This document shows, piece after piece, positions 63,930 to 64,000 of a DNA stretch of 64,000 nt. Source of the stretch: WTAW01 sp964406575 (GTDB lineage Bacteria; Acidobacteriota; Aminicenantia; Aminicenantales; Aminicenantaceae); the NCBI GenBank assembly GCA_964406575.1, contig CAYOSH010000013.1, positions 1-64,000 on the forward strand, written 5' to 3'. A model generated the notes under the pieces. It was not told where the DNA came from and made no database searches. It worked only from the letters and a program-made list of their open reading frames with translations. A program made the position numbers and the translations under genes. The number at the start of each line of letters is the position of its first letter. The first letter of the stretch is position 1.

Positions 63930-64000
63930 TCCAGCTTGAATGAGCCACCACAGAACACGTGCAAAACACAAGGTTCATTCCCTCTGGACGATGAGTTCCT

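Noticed and set aside
63940..64000. ATG frame at the window end (MSHHRTRAKHK)
   Set aside because: Too short, with no ribosome site and no recognisable text; it may or may not be the start of a next gene.

Overview
The window reads as chromosomal DNA of an uncultivated, anaerobic, peptide- and sugar-using bacterium of the Candidatus Aminicenantes (OP8) type. This is an inference from gene content. The window has TonB receptors with an N-terminal carboxypeptidase-regulatory-like domain, a GWxTD-domain protein, sortilin/BNR-repeat proteins, several secreted peptidases (S15, M14, M28, M24, DUF885), Tat-exported Gfo/Idh/MocA and ThuA proteins, and a fused PyrB-PyrI. There is no rRNA, phage, insertion sequence or CRISPR array. 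Genes lie in short runs on both strands, usually with clear Shine-Dalgarno sites (GGAGG/AAGGAG), and I moved several starts on that basis.

Layout. 0.1-4 kb: thioesterase, tryptophan/tyrosine-rich lipoprotein, PPOx flavoprotein, ornithine aminotransferase, tRNA-Ser(GGA). 4.3-10.7 kb: nitrogen block with a carbamate kinase stub, an AGAT-type amidinotransferase, a COG2403-type GTPase and ornithine carbamoyltransferase, then pyrE and fused pyrBI on the other strand. 10.8-22.4 kb: FGE-fold protein, BNR protein, TonB receptor, TPR and GWxTD proteins, Lrp regulator. 22.5-29 kb: a decayed zone with relics of M28, M24, BNR and amidinotransferase genes around a reductive-dehalogenase-like gene and a complete TRAP transporter. 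29-34.5 kb: S15 peptidase, secreted unknown, aldo/keto reductase, MATE-like protein. 34.6-38 kb: mobB, an unknown membrane protein, and a TonB receptor whose leader matches the molybdenum-cofactor riboswitch. 38-47.2 kb: glycosidase-like propeller, second aldo/keto reductase, M14, DUF885, Tat sugar isomerase, M28. 47.5-53.8 kb: MoaD-like protein, sodium/sugar symporter, xylose-isomerase-like protein, xylulokinase, M24 protein. 53.9-64 kb: HEAT protein, exported oxidoreductase/ThuA/DoxX/discoidin group, Agl23-like glycosyltransferase and ApbE.

How the genes work together. Secreted peptidases feed amino acids to an arginine/ornithine block where amidinotransferase, ornithine carbamoyltransferase and ornithine aminotransferase meet; the carbamate kinase that would complete ATP recovery survives here only as a stub. 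Pentose use is covered by symporter, isomerase and kinase. A second sugar route seems to be periplasmic, through Tat-exported oxidoreductases.

The two points I consider most worth following are (1) a Moco-type riboswitch in front of a TonB receptor, converging on mobB plus an unassigned membrane protein, which suggests a molybdate/tungstate outer-membrane uptake system, and (2) a recurring form of gene decay in which the middle of a gene is lost and both ends stay in place, clearest in a 48-codon amidinotransferase remnant. All family names are from reading the sequence; no searches were run.
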